A DNA stretch of 64,000 nucleotides, taken from assembly GCA_016869215.1 (NCBI GenBank), contig VGEP01000020.1:1-64000 (forward strand), read 5' to 3'. The notes below the pieces were generated by a model. It was given only the letters and a program-made list of their open reading frames with translations. It was not told the DNA's origin and made no database searches. The translations under genes were made by a program, and so were the position numbers. The stretch is from Alphaproteobacteria bacterium. Lineage in GTDB: Bacteria; Pseudomonadota; Alphaproteobacteria; Rhizobiales; Xanthobacteraceae. Positions 56,512 through 64,000 of the stretch are shown piece by piece; positions within the stretch are counted from its first letter, which is position 1; every line of letters begins with the position of its first letter.

Positions 56512-58161
56512 TTACACATCCGCCAACCGGATCGCCGGCGCCGCAACGCTTTCGGTCATGACGTTGACGCATGCAGGCTTGCCGCTGGCGAGCGCCCGCT
56601 CGACGGCGGCGGGCAAATCCTCCGCCCGCTCGACATATTCGCCGTGGCCGCCGAACGCCTCCACCGCCCGGTCGTAGCGCGCCAGCGTCAGTTCGCAGCC
56701 GTGCATACGGTTTGCGCCGTATTCGCGGCGCTGGATTTCGCTCTCCGCGTTCCAGCGCGCGTCGTTGCCGAGGATCGCCACGAACGGCAGGTTACGCCGC
56801 GCGGCGGTCTCGAACTCCGAGATGTGGAAGCCGATGGTGCCGTCGCCCAGCACCGCGAACACCGGCGAGCGCGGCTCGGCCATGCGTGCTGCGAGCGCAA
56901 ACGACAGCGACGCGCCGATCGAACCGGCGACGCCGTTGATCAGGCGGCGGCGCACCGGCAGCATGGCCTGCGCCCATTGCGCGAACTCGCCGCCGTCGCA
57001 AATGAGAACCGTCTCGGGATCGCGCTCGACGAACGGCCGCAAGGCGCGGAACACCTCGGCCGGGTGCAGGCGGCCAGCGGTCTGCGACTTGATCGTGCCC
57101 CAGGCCGCGGGCCGGTTGTCGAGCGCGGCGCGCGCCTCCTTCAACCAGCCGCCGTCGCGCGAAGGCTCGACTTGCGAAGAATTGCCCCGCGCGATCAGCG
57201 TTTGCGCGGCGCTGGCGGCGTCGGCGATGACGCCGCGCAGCAGCGCCTCGCCCTTCTCGCTCCTGGCACGCGCAACCAGCGCCTTGTCCGGATCGATGGC
57301 GATGACCTTGACCGCCGGATCGAACGCCGGTCCCGACGCCCACTTCACGGTGAAATCGAGCGCCTTGCCGAGCAGCACGATCAGGTCGGCGCGGCGGACG
57401 ACATCGGGAAACGCGCCGAGCGTGGCGTCGGCCATGCCGCGCGGGCTTTCGACGATCACGGCGGGCGCGCCCAGCGCAGTTTCGAGCTTTGCCAGCATCG
57501 CGCGTCCTGTCACGGTCGAAAGCTGCGGCCCGGCGACGATCAGCGGACGCGCTGCCTCGGCGACGTCGGCGAGGATCGCGTCCGCGACTGTATCGGCGAG
57601 CGGCATCGCGATCCGAGCCGAGACCTGAGGCCAAGCGATCGAGCCCTCTATGACACGCGTGTCGAGCAGGTCCGACGGCAGGCTCAGGTGAACCGGGCCC
57701 GGCCGTCCGCTGCACGCGAGCCGCATCGCCTCGCCCACGTCGCGCCCGAGCGAGCCCGCATCGCGCGCGGTCCACGACGCCTTCGTCACCGGCGCAGCCA
57801 TGTCGGCCTGCCGGATTTCCTGAAAGCCGCCGCGGCCGAGCTCCCAGGTCGCGGCGTGTCCCGACAGCAGCACCATCGGCGATTCCGCGCCGAGCGCCGT
57901 ATAGAGCGCGCCGACCGCGTTGGCGTGGCCGGGACCGCCGGTCACGAGCGCCACGCCCGGCTCGCCGGTCAGCCGCCCGTGCGCGTCCGCCATATGCACG
58001 GCGGCCGCTTCGTGGCGAACGTGCACGAGGTCGAGGCCCGCATCGAGCGCCGCGTCGAACACCGACATGATGTGGTTTCCGGACAGCGTATAGACGCGCC
58101 GGCAGCCGAGCCGCGACAGCGAGCGGGCGACGATGTCGGCGCCGCGCAGCGTTTCACCCAT
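56512..58161 (-). CDS. ThDP-dependent enzyme, acetolactate synthase/decarboxylase-like
   Basis: 549 residues. N-terminal domain has the catalytic Glu in VRHEAAAVHMADAHGRLTGEPGVALVTGGPGHANAVGALYTALGAESPMVLLSG, the middle domain LVVAGPQLSTVTGRAML-like Rossmann fold, and the C-terminal ThDP motif AVLGDGTIGFHISEFETAARRNLPFVAILGNDARWN (GDG...N). It could be a 2-oxoacid decarboxylase, a carboligase or oxalyl-CoA decarboxylase-like. It is 103 bases upstream of the hydratase gene in the same direction and may feed the CoA-ligase pathway. Exact substrate unknown. Confidence 0.87.
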   Translation of the reverse strand: MGETLRGADIVARSLSRLGCRRVYTLSGNHIMSVFDAALDAGLDLVHVRHEAAAVHMADAHGRLTGEPGVALVTGGPGHANAVGALYTALGAESPMVLLSGHAATWELGRGGFQEIRQADMAAPVTKASWTARDAGSLGRDVGEAMRLACSGRPGPVHLSLPSDLLDTRVIEGSIAWPQVSARIAMPLADTVADAILADVAEAARPLIVAGPQLSTVTGRAMLAKLETALGAPAVIVESPRGMADATLGAFPDVVRRADLIVLLGKALDFTVKWASGPAFDPAVKVIAIDPDKALVARARSEKGEALLRGVIADAASAAQTLIARGNSSQVEPSRDGGWLKEARAALDNRPAAWGTIKSQTAGRLHPAEVFRALRPFVERDPETVLICDGGEFAQWAQAMLPVRRRLINGVAGSIGASLSFALAARMAEPRSPVFAVLGDGTIGFHISEFETAARRNLPFVAILGNDARWNAESEIQRREYGANRMHGCELTLARYDRAVEAFGGHGEYVERAEDLPAAVERALASGKPACVNVMTESVAAPAIRLADV

Positions 58162-58216
58162 GCACCGACTCTCCGGAACTGTCGATCAGGTCGAACGTAG
58201 CGGCTTAACGCGCCGC

Positions 58217-58230
58217 TTGATTGAGATCAA
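58217..58230 (+). promoter_or_regulatory. FNR/FixK box of hemN
   Basis: TTGATTGAGATCAA is a perfect TTGAT-N4-ATCAA box. Its centre is 40.5 bases from the hemN ATG, so low oxygen should switch hemN on. Confidence 0.92.
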
Positions 58231-58263
58231 TGACGCGCGGCGCAAGGCGGCTCTGATGGCGGC

Positions 58264-59592
58264 ATGCTGACCCGTCCGTTCGCGGAAACCAACGTCCCGC
58301 GCTACACATCTTACCCGACCGCGCCGCATTTTTCGGCCGCCGTCGACGCCGCGACCTACGCCGGCTGGCTGGCGAGGCTTCCGGACGACGCCGCGCTCTC
58401 GCTCTATCTGCACGTGCCGTACTGCCGCGAGTTGTGCCTCTATTGCGGCTGCCACACCAAGGCGGTGCGCCAGGCTGCCCCGCTCGACGACTACACCCGG
58501 ACGCTGAGGGCCGAAATCGCGCTCGCCGCCGGACGCACGCGCGCGCGGCGGGTGACGCACATTCATTTCGGCGGCGGCACACCGAGCCTGCTCGGCGCCG
58601 ACAACCTTGTGGCGGTGATGTTCGCGCTGGCCCACGCCTTCCGGATCGGCGGCGAAACCGAGATCGCCATCGAACTCGATCCGCGCTCCGTCGACCGTGC
58701 GATGGCGGCGGCGCTGGCCGGCATGCGGGTCAGCCGCGCGAGCCTCGGCGTCCAGGACCTGTCGCCGGAGGTCCAGCACGCCATCGGGCGCATCCAGCCC
58801 TATGAGACCGTGGTCCGCGCGACCGAGCTGTTGCGCGCGGCAGGCATCGGGCAACTCAATTTCGATCTGATGTACGGGCTGCCGAAACAGACCGCCGAGC
58901 GCGCGGTACGCACCGCGCGGCTCGCCGCGGCCCTTCGCCCGCAGCGGATTTCGCTGTTCGGCTACGCCCACGTGCCGTGGATGAAGGCGCATCAGCGCTG
59001 CATCGAGGAGGCCGACCTGCCCGGCCCCGACGAACGGCTGGTGCAATCCGAAGCCGCCCGCGCGGTGCTGATCGATCACGGCTACGTCCCGATCGGGCTC
59101 GACCATTTCGCGCTGCCGGACGACGGCCTTGCGCTGGCCGCAGGCCGCGCCCGACTGCATCGCAATTTCCAAGGCTACACCACCGACGACGCCGATGCGC
59201 TGATCGGGCTCGGCGCCTCCGCGATCGGCCGCCTGCCGCAGGGCTATGTCCAGAACGCGCCGGACGTAGGCGGCTACGCCCGCGCCGTCCACGCGGGACG
59301 TCTCGCCACCGTGCGCGGCCTCGCCTTGTCGGAGGACGACCGCGTGCGCGGCGGCATCATCGAGCGGCTGATGTGCGGTCTGCGCGTCGACCTGCGCGAC
59401 GTCGGGCGGGATTGGCGGGACTTTCCCGGCGCGCACGAACGGCTTTCGCCGCTCGCGTCCGAGGGACTTGTCCAGATCGACGGTTCATCGCTGACCGTCA
59501 CCGAACGCGGCCGTCCGTTCGTGAGGCTCGCCGCCGCGGCCTTCGACGCCTACCTTCAGCCGGACCGCCAGCGCCATTCGCAGGCGGTCTGA
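58264..59592 (+). CDS. hemN: Oxygen-independent coproporphyrinogen III dehydrogenase
   Basis: 442 residues. N-terminal VPRYTSYPTAPHFS and the radical-SAM cluster motif YLHVPYCRELCLYCGCH (CxxxCxxCxC) are both complete; IHFGGGTPSLL is the SAM-binding GGTP. RLHRNFQGYTTDDADALIGLGASAIGRLPQGYVQN is the HemN-specific C-terminal block. It converts coproporphyrinogen III to protoporphyrinogen IX without oxygen. The FNR/FixK box at 58217 implies microaerobic or anaerobic induction. I use the only ATG with the conserved N-terminus; the leader would be very short. Confidence 0.96.
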   Translation: MLTRPFAETNVPRYTSYPTAPHFSAAVDAATYAGWLARLPDDAALSLYLHVPYCRELCLYCGCHTKAVRQAAPLDDYTRTLRAEIALAAGRTRARRVTHIHFGGGTPSLLGADNLVAVMFALAHAFRIGGETEIAIELDPRSVDRAMAAALAGMRVSRASLGVQDLSPEVQHAIGRIQPYETVVRATELLRAAGIGQLNFDLMYGLPKQTAERAVRTARLAAALRPQRISLFGYAHVPWMKAHQRCIEEADLPGPDERLVQSEAARAVLIDHGYVPIGLDHFALPDDGLALAAGRARLHRNFQGYTTDDADALIGLGASAIGRLPQGYVQNAPDVGGYARAVHAGRLATVRGLALSEDDRVRGGIIERLMCGLRVDLRDVGRDWRDFPGAHERLSPLASEGLVQIDGSSLTVTERGRPFVRLAAAAFDAYLQPDRQRHSQAV

Positions 59593-59620
59593 ACCGGCGC
59601 GGCGGCGCCTCCCCGACTCC

Positions 59621-60610
59621 CTACTTGGGCGCGGCCGGGGGCTGGAAGGTCGCGATCTTCTCGATCACCGGCTTCCACAGCGCCTGTTCGGTGCGGATGT
59701 ATTGCCGCAGCTCGGCCGGCGACATCGGGTTGGTGTAGCTCGCGACGTCCTCGAGCTTCTTCTTCAGCTCCGGCTCACCCAGCACCTTGCGCATATCCTC
59801 GCTGATCTTGCGCGCGATCGGCTCCGGCGTGCCGGGCGTGCCCATCAGCGCAAACCAGCCGAGCGCACGCGGGATCGTCGGCATGGTCTCGGCGATGGTC
59901 GGCACGTTCGGACGGTTCGCGAGCCGCTTGGCCGAGCCGACCGCGATCAGCTTGAGCTGACCCCCGGCGATCTGGCCGGCGAGGCTCGGCAGGCCGTCGA
60001 TGATCGCCTGCATCCTCCCACCCATGACGTCGGCGAGACCTGCAGGCGTGCGCGGATAGTGCACCGACGAATATTCCAGCTTGGCCTCGTTCTTGATCCA
60101 CTCCGAAAGAAGGTGCGGAATGCCGCCGCGGCTCAACACCGCGACGTTGACCTGGCCCGGCCGCGCCCTGGAATAGGCGATGAATTCGCCGAGTGTGTTG
60201 ACGCCGAGCGACGCCGGCACCGCGACCGCCATCGGCTGCTCGACGACGAAGCCGATCGGGACGAAATCGCGTTCCAGATCGTAGGGAAAGCCCTTGGCGA
60301 TCTCCGGCAGCGCGACGAAGCTCGACGACAGCGCGAACAGGAGCGAGTGGCCGTCGGCCGGTGCCGTGCCGGCGACCCGCATGCCGATCGAGCCCGCGGC
60401 GCCCGGATGGTTGGTGACCACCACCTGCTGGTTCCAGAGCTTGGCGAGCCCGTCGGCGAGGATGCGCGCGATCACGTCGGGCGCGGCACCCGCGCCGGTG
60501 GTGACGATCAGCCGGACCGGCTGGTTCGGGTAGTTCTGCGCCCTGGCGTCGGGACCAATCTGGATCGCGGCAACGAACACGGCCATCGCGGCCAGCATGC
60601 GCATCAGCAT
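59621..60610 (-). CDS. TctC/Bug-type binding protein, tandem copy A
   Basis: 329 residues with a signal peptide ending GPDARAQNYP. Mature start YPNQPVRLIVTTGAGAAPDVIARILADGLAKLWNQQVVVTNHPGAAGSIGMRVAG is the VTxGxGAAPDVI variant shared with the next two genes, replacing the usual PFxAGGxxD. Other blocks: YSSVHYPRTPAGLADVMGGRMQAIIDGLPSLAGQIAGGQLKLIAVGSAKRLANRPNVPTIAE. It is convergent with hemN and begins the series of three. Ligand likely an organic acid. Confidence 0.92.
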   Translation of the reverse strand: MLMRMLAAMAVFVAAIQIGPDARAQNYPNQPVRLIVTTGAGAAPDVIARILADGLAKLWNQQVVVTNHPGAAGSIGMRVAGTAPADGHSLLFALSSSFVALPEIAKGFPYDLERDFVPIGFVVEQPMAVAVPASLGVNTLGEFIAYSRARPGQVNVAVLSRGGIPHLLSEWIKNEAKLEYSSVHYPRTPAGLADVMGGRMQAIIDGLPSLAGQIAGGQLKLIAVGSAKRLANRPNVPTIAETMPTIPRALGWFALMGTPGTPEPIARKISEDMRKVLGEPELKKKLEDVASYTNPMSPAELRQYIRTEQALWKPVIEKIATFQPPAAPK

Positions 60611-60672
60611 TGTCGAACTCCGTGTGCTCTACGACTCACATTGTGTGCGGGTTTGGCTCTGCCCGGAAGCGG

Positions 60673-61644
60673 TCACTTGAACGTTTTCGCCGTCTCTGCG
60701 ATCACCGGGCGCCAGATCCTGACCTGCTCCTGGATGAAGGCCACAAGTTCGTCCGGCGTCATGGGCCGTATGAACGAGCCGAGTTCCCGATAGCGCTGCT
60801 GAACCTCCGGCTTCGCCAGCATGGCGCGCAGGTCGGCGCTGAACTTGTCGGCGACCGGCTTGGGCGTGCCGGGCGGCGCCATCAGCGCAAGCCAACCGGT
60901 CGCCTCGAAGCCCGGAATGGTCTCGGCGAACGTCGCCAGGCCGGGATACTGCGGCTGCCGCTCCCGGGTCGCGATCGCGAGCGGCTTGAGCTTGCCGGAA
61001 TCGACCGCGCCGCGCATGGCGGTGAACGAATCGATCATCGCATGCAGCCGGCCGCCGAGCACGTCGGTGATGGTCTGCGCGGAGCCTGCGTAGTGCAGCA
61101 GCGTCACGTCGATGCCCGTGGACTGGCGCAGCCATTCGCCGGTGAAATGCAGCGTGCTGCCGCGATTGCCCGCGCCGATATTGAGCTCGCCCTTGCGCTG
61201 CTTGGCGAGCGCCACCAACTCGGGCAGCGTCTTGACGCCGACGCTTTCGCCCGCCGCGATCACCATCGGATGTCCGCCGACGAAGCCGATCGGCACGAAG
61301 TCGCGCACCACGTCCACGGGGAAGTTCTTCTGCAACTCCGGCAACGCGATGTAGTTCGACGCCAGCGAAAGGTAGACCGTATGCCCGTCGGCCGGCGCGT
61401 CCGCGAGCGAGCGGATCGCGACCGCCCCGGCCCCGCCGGGGCGGTTCATGACGACGACCTGCTGGTTCCAGTGCCGGGTCAGGTGATCGGCGACGATCCG
61501 CGTCAGCACGTCCGGCGCCGCGCCCGGGCCGGTCGATACGACGATCCTGACCGGACCGGTGGGGAAGTTCTGCGCGCTCGCTTCCGGCGCGGCATGGATC
61601 GCGGCAACGGCCAGGACCAAGGCAGCGTGCAGACGCATCGACAT
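60673..61644 (-). CDS. TctC/Bug-type binding protein, tandem copy B
   Basis: 323 residues from MSMRLHAALVLAVAAIHAAPEASAQ. Mature start FPTGPVRIVVSTGPGAAPDVLTRIVADHLTRHWNQQVVVMNRPGGAGAVAIRSLADAPADGH is of the same variant class as copies A and C. It ends RPVIAETAKTFK, nearly the same as copy C. It is 62 bases from copies A and C on each side, all in one direction, so the three are products of tandem duplication and possibly one operon. Confidence 0.92.
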   Translation of the reverse strand: MSMRLHAALVLAVAAIHAAPEASAQNFPTGPVRIVVSTGPGAAPDVLTRIVADHLTRHWNQQVVVMNRPGGAGAVAIRSLADAPADGHTVYLSLASNYIALPELQKNFPVDVVRDFVPIGFVGGHPMVIAAGESVGVKTLPELVALAKQRKGELNIGAGNRGSTLHFTGEWLRQSTGIDVTLLHYAGSAQTITDVLGGRLHAMIDSFTAMRGAVDSGKLKPLAIATRERQPQYPGLATFAETIPGFEATGWLALMAPPGTPKPVADKFSADLRAMLAKPEVQQRYRELGSFIRPMTPDELVAFIQEQVRIWRPVIAETAKTFK

Positions 61645-61706
61645 GCTTTCCCCCTGCTCCGAAACGACGCCGCGGCGTTGGGCGCGCGTCCTTCGCCGAA
61701 TCCGGA

Positions 61707-62702
61707 CTACTTGATCACCTTCGCCGTCTCGGCGATCACCGGACGCCAGATGCGAATCTGCTCCTGGATAAACGCGGTCAGTTCCGCGGGCGTGGTCATA
61801 CGCGGATAATTGCCGAGGTCCTCGCTGCGCTTCTTCAATTCGGGCGCAGCCTGGACCGTGCGGACGTCCTCGCTGATCCGCTGCGCGATCGCAGGCGGCG
61901 TGCCCGGCGGCGCCATCAGAACCAGCCAGCCGAGCGCCTCGTAGCCCGGGAGCGTCTCCGAAACCGCCGGGATGTTCGGAAAATTCGGCAGCCGCGTCTT
62001 GCTTGTGACTGCGAGCGGCCTGACCTGACCGCCGTCGACCGGGCCGCGGATGCTCGGGATCGCGTCGATGATGATCTGCACCCGGCCGCCCAGCACGTCG
62101 GGCAGCGCCTGAGCGCCGCCGAGGTAGTGCAAAACCGTGAACTGCGTATTGGTCGCAATCCGCAGCCACTCGGCAGCGAGGTGGATGATGCTGCCGCGGT
62201 TGCCCGCCGCGATGTTGATCTCGCCGGGCTTGCTCTTGAGCAGCGCGATCAATTCCGGAAGCGTCTTGACGCCGGTCGAGGGGCCTGCGGCGATCATCAG
62301 CGGATGCTCGCCCGCGAACGCGATCGGCACGAAATCGCGCACGACGTCGACCGGAAATCCCTTCTGCAATTCAGGCAGCGCGATGAAGTTCGTTGCAAGA
62401 GCCATATAGAGCGTATGGCCGTCGGGCACCGCGGGCGCGACCGATCGGATCGCGACCGCACCCGCTCCGCCCGGCCGGTTAATCACAACGACCTGCTGGC
62501 CCCACAGCTTCGAAAGATGCTCGGCCAGGAGCCGGCAGATGACGTCCGGCGAAGCGCCCGGGCCGACCGAGTTGACGAGTTGCACCGGGCCCGACGGAAA
62601 GCGCGTCTGGGCGGCAGCCGGCACCGCGAGCGCGGCCGCCGCTCCCGCCAGCACCGCGCGCCGCGTCACCGATGCGCGTGGAAATTGCGTATGACCCGGC
62701 AT
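61707..62702 (-). CDS. TctC/Bug-type binding protein, tandem copy C
   Basis: 331 residues. The N-terminus MPGHTQFPRASVTRRAVLAGAAAALAVPAAAQ contains TRRAVLAG, a twin-Arg-like export signal. Mature region FPSGPVQLVNSVGPGASPDVICRLLAEHLSKLWGQQVVVINRPGGAGAVAIRSVAPAVPDGH and LPDVLGGRVQIIIDAIPSIRGPVDGGQVRPLAVTSKTRLPNFPNIPAVSE. Close to copy B throughout. It starts 16 bases after the alpha/beta hydrolase gene stop, linking uptake with hydrolysis. Confidence 0.92.
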   Translation of the reverse strand: MPGHTQFPRASVTRRAVLAGAAAALAVPAAAQTRFPSGPVQLVNSVGPGASPDVICRLLAEHLSKLWGQQVVVINRPGGAGAVAIRSVAPAVPDGHTLYMALATNFIALPELQKGFPVDVVRDFVPIAFAGEHPLMIAAGPSTGVKTLPELIALLKSKPGEINIAAGNRGSIIHLAAEWLRIATNTQFTVLHYLGGAQALPDVLGGRVQIIIDAIPSIRGPVDGGQVRPLAVTSKTRLPNFPNIPAVSETLPGYEALGWLVLMAPPGTPPAIAQRISEDVRTVQAAPELKKRSEDLGNYPRMTTPAELTAFIQEQIRIWRPVIAETAKVIK

Positions 62703-62718
62703 GGCCCCTCCCCGGAAA

Positions 62719-63618
62719 TCAGACGAGCTTCATCTGCTTGAGCACCGCGTCGCCGATCAGGCTCAGCGGATTGCCGATCATCTCGCACATTTCGAAGTGG
62801 TTGTAGCCCTGGCCCTCGAGCAGCGTGACGGGCTTGCCCGCGGCCTTGACCGCGGCCGCGAATTCACGCGCCTGGCGCTGGAACTCCGGCGTCTCGAAAG
62901 TGCCGTAGCCGACCAGCAGCGGGCAGTTGAGCCGGTCGAGGCGGCGCTGCGAGGACAGCTTCTCCTCCACTTCGTCGGTGAAGGTGACGTATTCGGAACG
63001 CTTGGACATTCGCACCGGCTTCAAGTCGTACATCCCCGAACAGGTCAGCGCGCCCTTGATGAGGTTCTGCGGCACGCCGTAGTCGTGCCAGTCGGTGGTG
63101 ACGACGCAGCCGGTCAGATGCGCACCAGACGAATGGCCGGACACGTAAAGCTTGTCGGGATCGGCGCCGAGGCTCTTGGCGTTCTTGTAGATATAGGCCA
63201 CCGCACGCCGCACCTGATCGGCCATCGGCATCAGGTCGCCCTTGGTCACGTCGACGCCGACGAAATCGAGCAGCGCGATATGTGCGCCGGCGTTCACGAA
63301 CATCTCGGCGAGGAAGGCGTAATCTTTCGCCCAGCGCTGCCGCCATGCGCCGCCGTGGATGAACACGTTGATCGGGGCGTTCGGCTTGTTCGCGGTGAAC
63401 AGGTCGAACTTCTCCACCTCGGTCGGGCCGTAGGCGATGCGCTTGGGCTCACCGAGCCGCGCGCGCACGCGCTCGGAGTTGAACACGTTGCGCTCGTGGA
63501 CCTGGTCGCGGTTCGGCGCATAGACCAATTGGTCGTAGGCATCGTCGAGCGCACGCTGGTCCATGTCGAGCCAGACCAACGGTCCCTGCGCGCGCTGCGC
63601 CGTGGCGGCTTGCTGCAT
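62719..63618 (-). CDS. Alpha/beta hydrolase, esterase/arylformamidase-like
   Basis: 299 residues. The oxyanion motif INVFIHGGAWRQRWAKDY (HGGAW) and nucleophile elbow YVSGHSSGAHLTGCV (GHSSG) are clear; the catalytic His is probably in GYNHFEMCEM and an Asp precedes. There is no signal peptide. HGGxW enzymes act on formamides or short esters. A second, tandem copy lies immediately upstream (63636 onward). The three TctC genes downstream in the same direction suggest import of an acid or ester to be cleaved. Confidence 0.9.
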   Translation of the reverse strand: MQQAATAQRAQGPLVWLDMDQRALDDAYDQLVYAPNRDQVHERNVFNSERVRARLGEPKRIAYGPTEVEKFDLFTANKPNAPINVFIHGGAWRQRWAKDYAFLAEMFVNAGAHIALLDFVGVDVTKGDLMPMADQVRRAVAYIYKNAKSLGADPDKLYVSGHSSGAHLTGCVVTTDWHDYGVPQNLIKGALTCSGMYDLKPVRMSKRSEYVTFTDEVEEKLSSQRRLDRLNCPLLVGYGTFETPEFQRQAREFAAAVKAAGKPVTLLEGQGYNHFEMCEMIGNPLSLIGDAVLKQMKLV

Positions 63619-63635
63619 GTCAGTCTCCCGATCCT

Positions 63636-64000
63636 CTATTTCGCGATCAGCCGCATCTGTTCGAACATCGCCCGGCCCATAAGACCGTACGGGTTCGCGA
63701 GCGTTTCCAGAAGCTCAAAATGGTTGTAGCCGGCGCCGACAAGCAACTCGACGGGCTTGCCGGCGGCCTTCGCCGCAGCCGCGAAGTCGCAGGTCTGGCG
63801 CTGGAACTCCGGCGTCTCGCAGGTGCCGTAGCCGAGGACGAGCGGCGTGTTGAGCCCGTCGAGATAACGGCCGCCGGAAAGCTTCTGCACCATGTCCGGC
63901 GTGAACTTGACATAGGACGAACGCTTGGACAGCGCGACAGGCGCGAGGTCGTACATGCCCGACAGCAGCACCGCGCCCTTGCAGAAATCCGCCGGCAGTC
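63636..64000 (-). CDS. Alpha/beta hydrolase, C-terminal part (runs off the window)
   Basis: About 121 C-terminal residues are visible; the start is beyond the window end. LPADFCKGAVLLSGMYDLAPVALSKRSSYVKF and VLGYGTCETPEFQRQTCDFAAAAKAAGKPVELLVGAGYNHFELLETLANPYGLMGRAM align along their whole length with the gene at 62719 (SGMYDLKPV, ETPEFQRQ, GYNHFE). The catalytic His is present. It is a tandem duplicate 17 bases upstream of that gene, so both are in one operon. Confidence 0.88.
   Translation of the reverse strand, partial: LPADFCKGAVLLSGMYDLAPVALSKRSSYVKFTPDMVQKLSGGRYLDGLNTPLVLGYGTCETPEFQRQTCDFAAAAKAAGKPVELLVGAGYNHFELLETLANPYGLMGRAMFEQMRLIAK

Overview
The window is high-GC DNA from an alphaproteobacterium, most likely order Hyphomicrobiales (Bradyrhizobium/Pseudolabrys/Xanthobacteraceae-like). 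The clues are the divergent phyR / nepR-ecfG general stress locus, a small-form PurL with separate PurS and PurQ, the alphaproteobacterial F1-ATPase zeta subunit (DUF1476), a GTTC-N7-GTTC LexA box before recA, dispersed palindromic repeats of the type common in Bradyrhizobium relatives, and many TctC (Bug-type) binding proteins. I saw no rRNA, tRNA, CRISPR array, transposase or phage gene. Genus is inference.

Layout. 0-2.5 kb: tonB-exbD-exbB (minus) and a small conserved hypothetical. 2.6-4.7 kb: the PhyR/NepR/EcfG stress switch with a divergent promoter. 4.8-7.3 kb: murI, rpsD and two related small membrane proteins. 7.3-15.9 kb: minus-strand purine cluster purC...purS-purQ-hypothetical-purL followed by bolA and grxD, with a tctC / Asp-Glu racemase / outer-membrane protein cassette between purC and purS. 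16.1-20.7 kb: zeta subunit, HpcH/HpaI aldolase, ZIP transporter, a secreted protein, a TrmJ-DUF559 fusion and a helical hypothetical. 20.9-24.4 kb: two unrelated NADP-isocitrate dehydrogenases in tandem. 24.5-30.5 kb: a KefB-type antiporter, alaS and SOS-regulated recA.

30.8-32.5 kb holds the most unusual element: three tandem genes for Nif11-type leader-peptide precursors (RiPP-like). Each has a conserved leader ending in Gly-Gly, a cysteine-free core and a shared C-terminal F-(S/T)-G-W. No maturation enzyme or exporter is adjacent. An 18-bp perfect palindrome lies upstream and near-identical hairpins follow precursors 2 and 3. Downstream are an amidohydrolase of the N-acyl-D-amino-acid deacylase family and an Mpl/MurC-like ligase.

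35.7-45.1 kb: an oxidoreductase, a PilZ protein, then a signalling block (HD-GYP, small protein, chemoreceptor, CheW, NarL-type regulator, histidine kinase). A 196-bp direct repeat carrying the regulator's C-terminus brackets the HD-GYP/MCP/CheW block, so the left copy is a regulator fragment. 45.4-64 kb is catabolic and transport-rich: cupin dioxygenase, cyclase, a TAXI-TRAP system coupled to a TctC protein, an MFS permease, an orphan DctP protein, an acyl-CoA ligase / enoyl-CoA hydratase / ThDP-enzyme operon, FNR/FixK-box-controlled hemN, three tandem tctC genes and two tandem alpha/beta hydrolases, the last cut by the window end.
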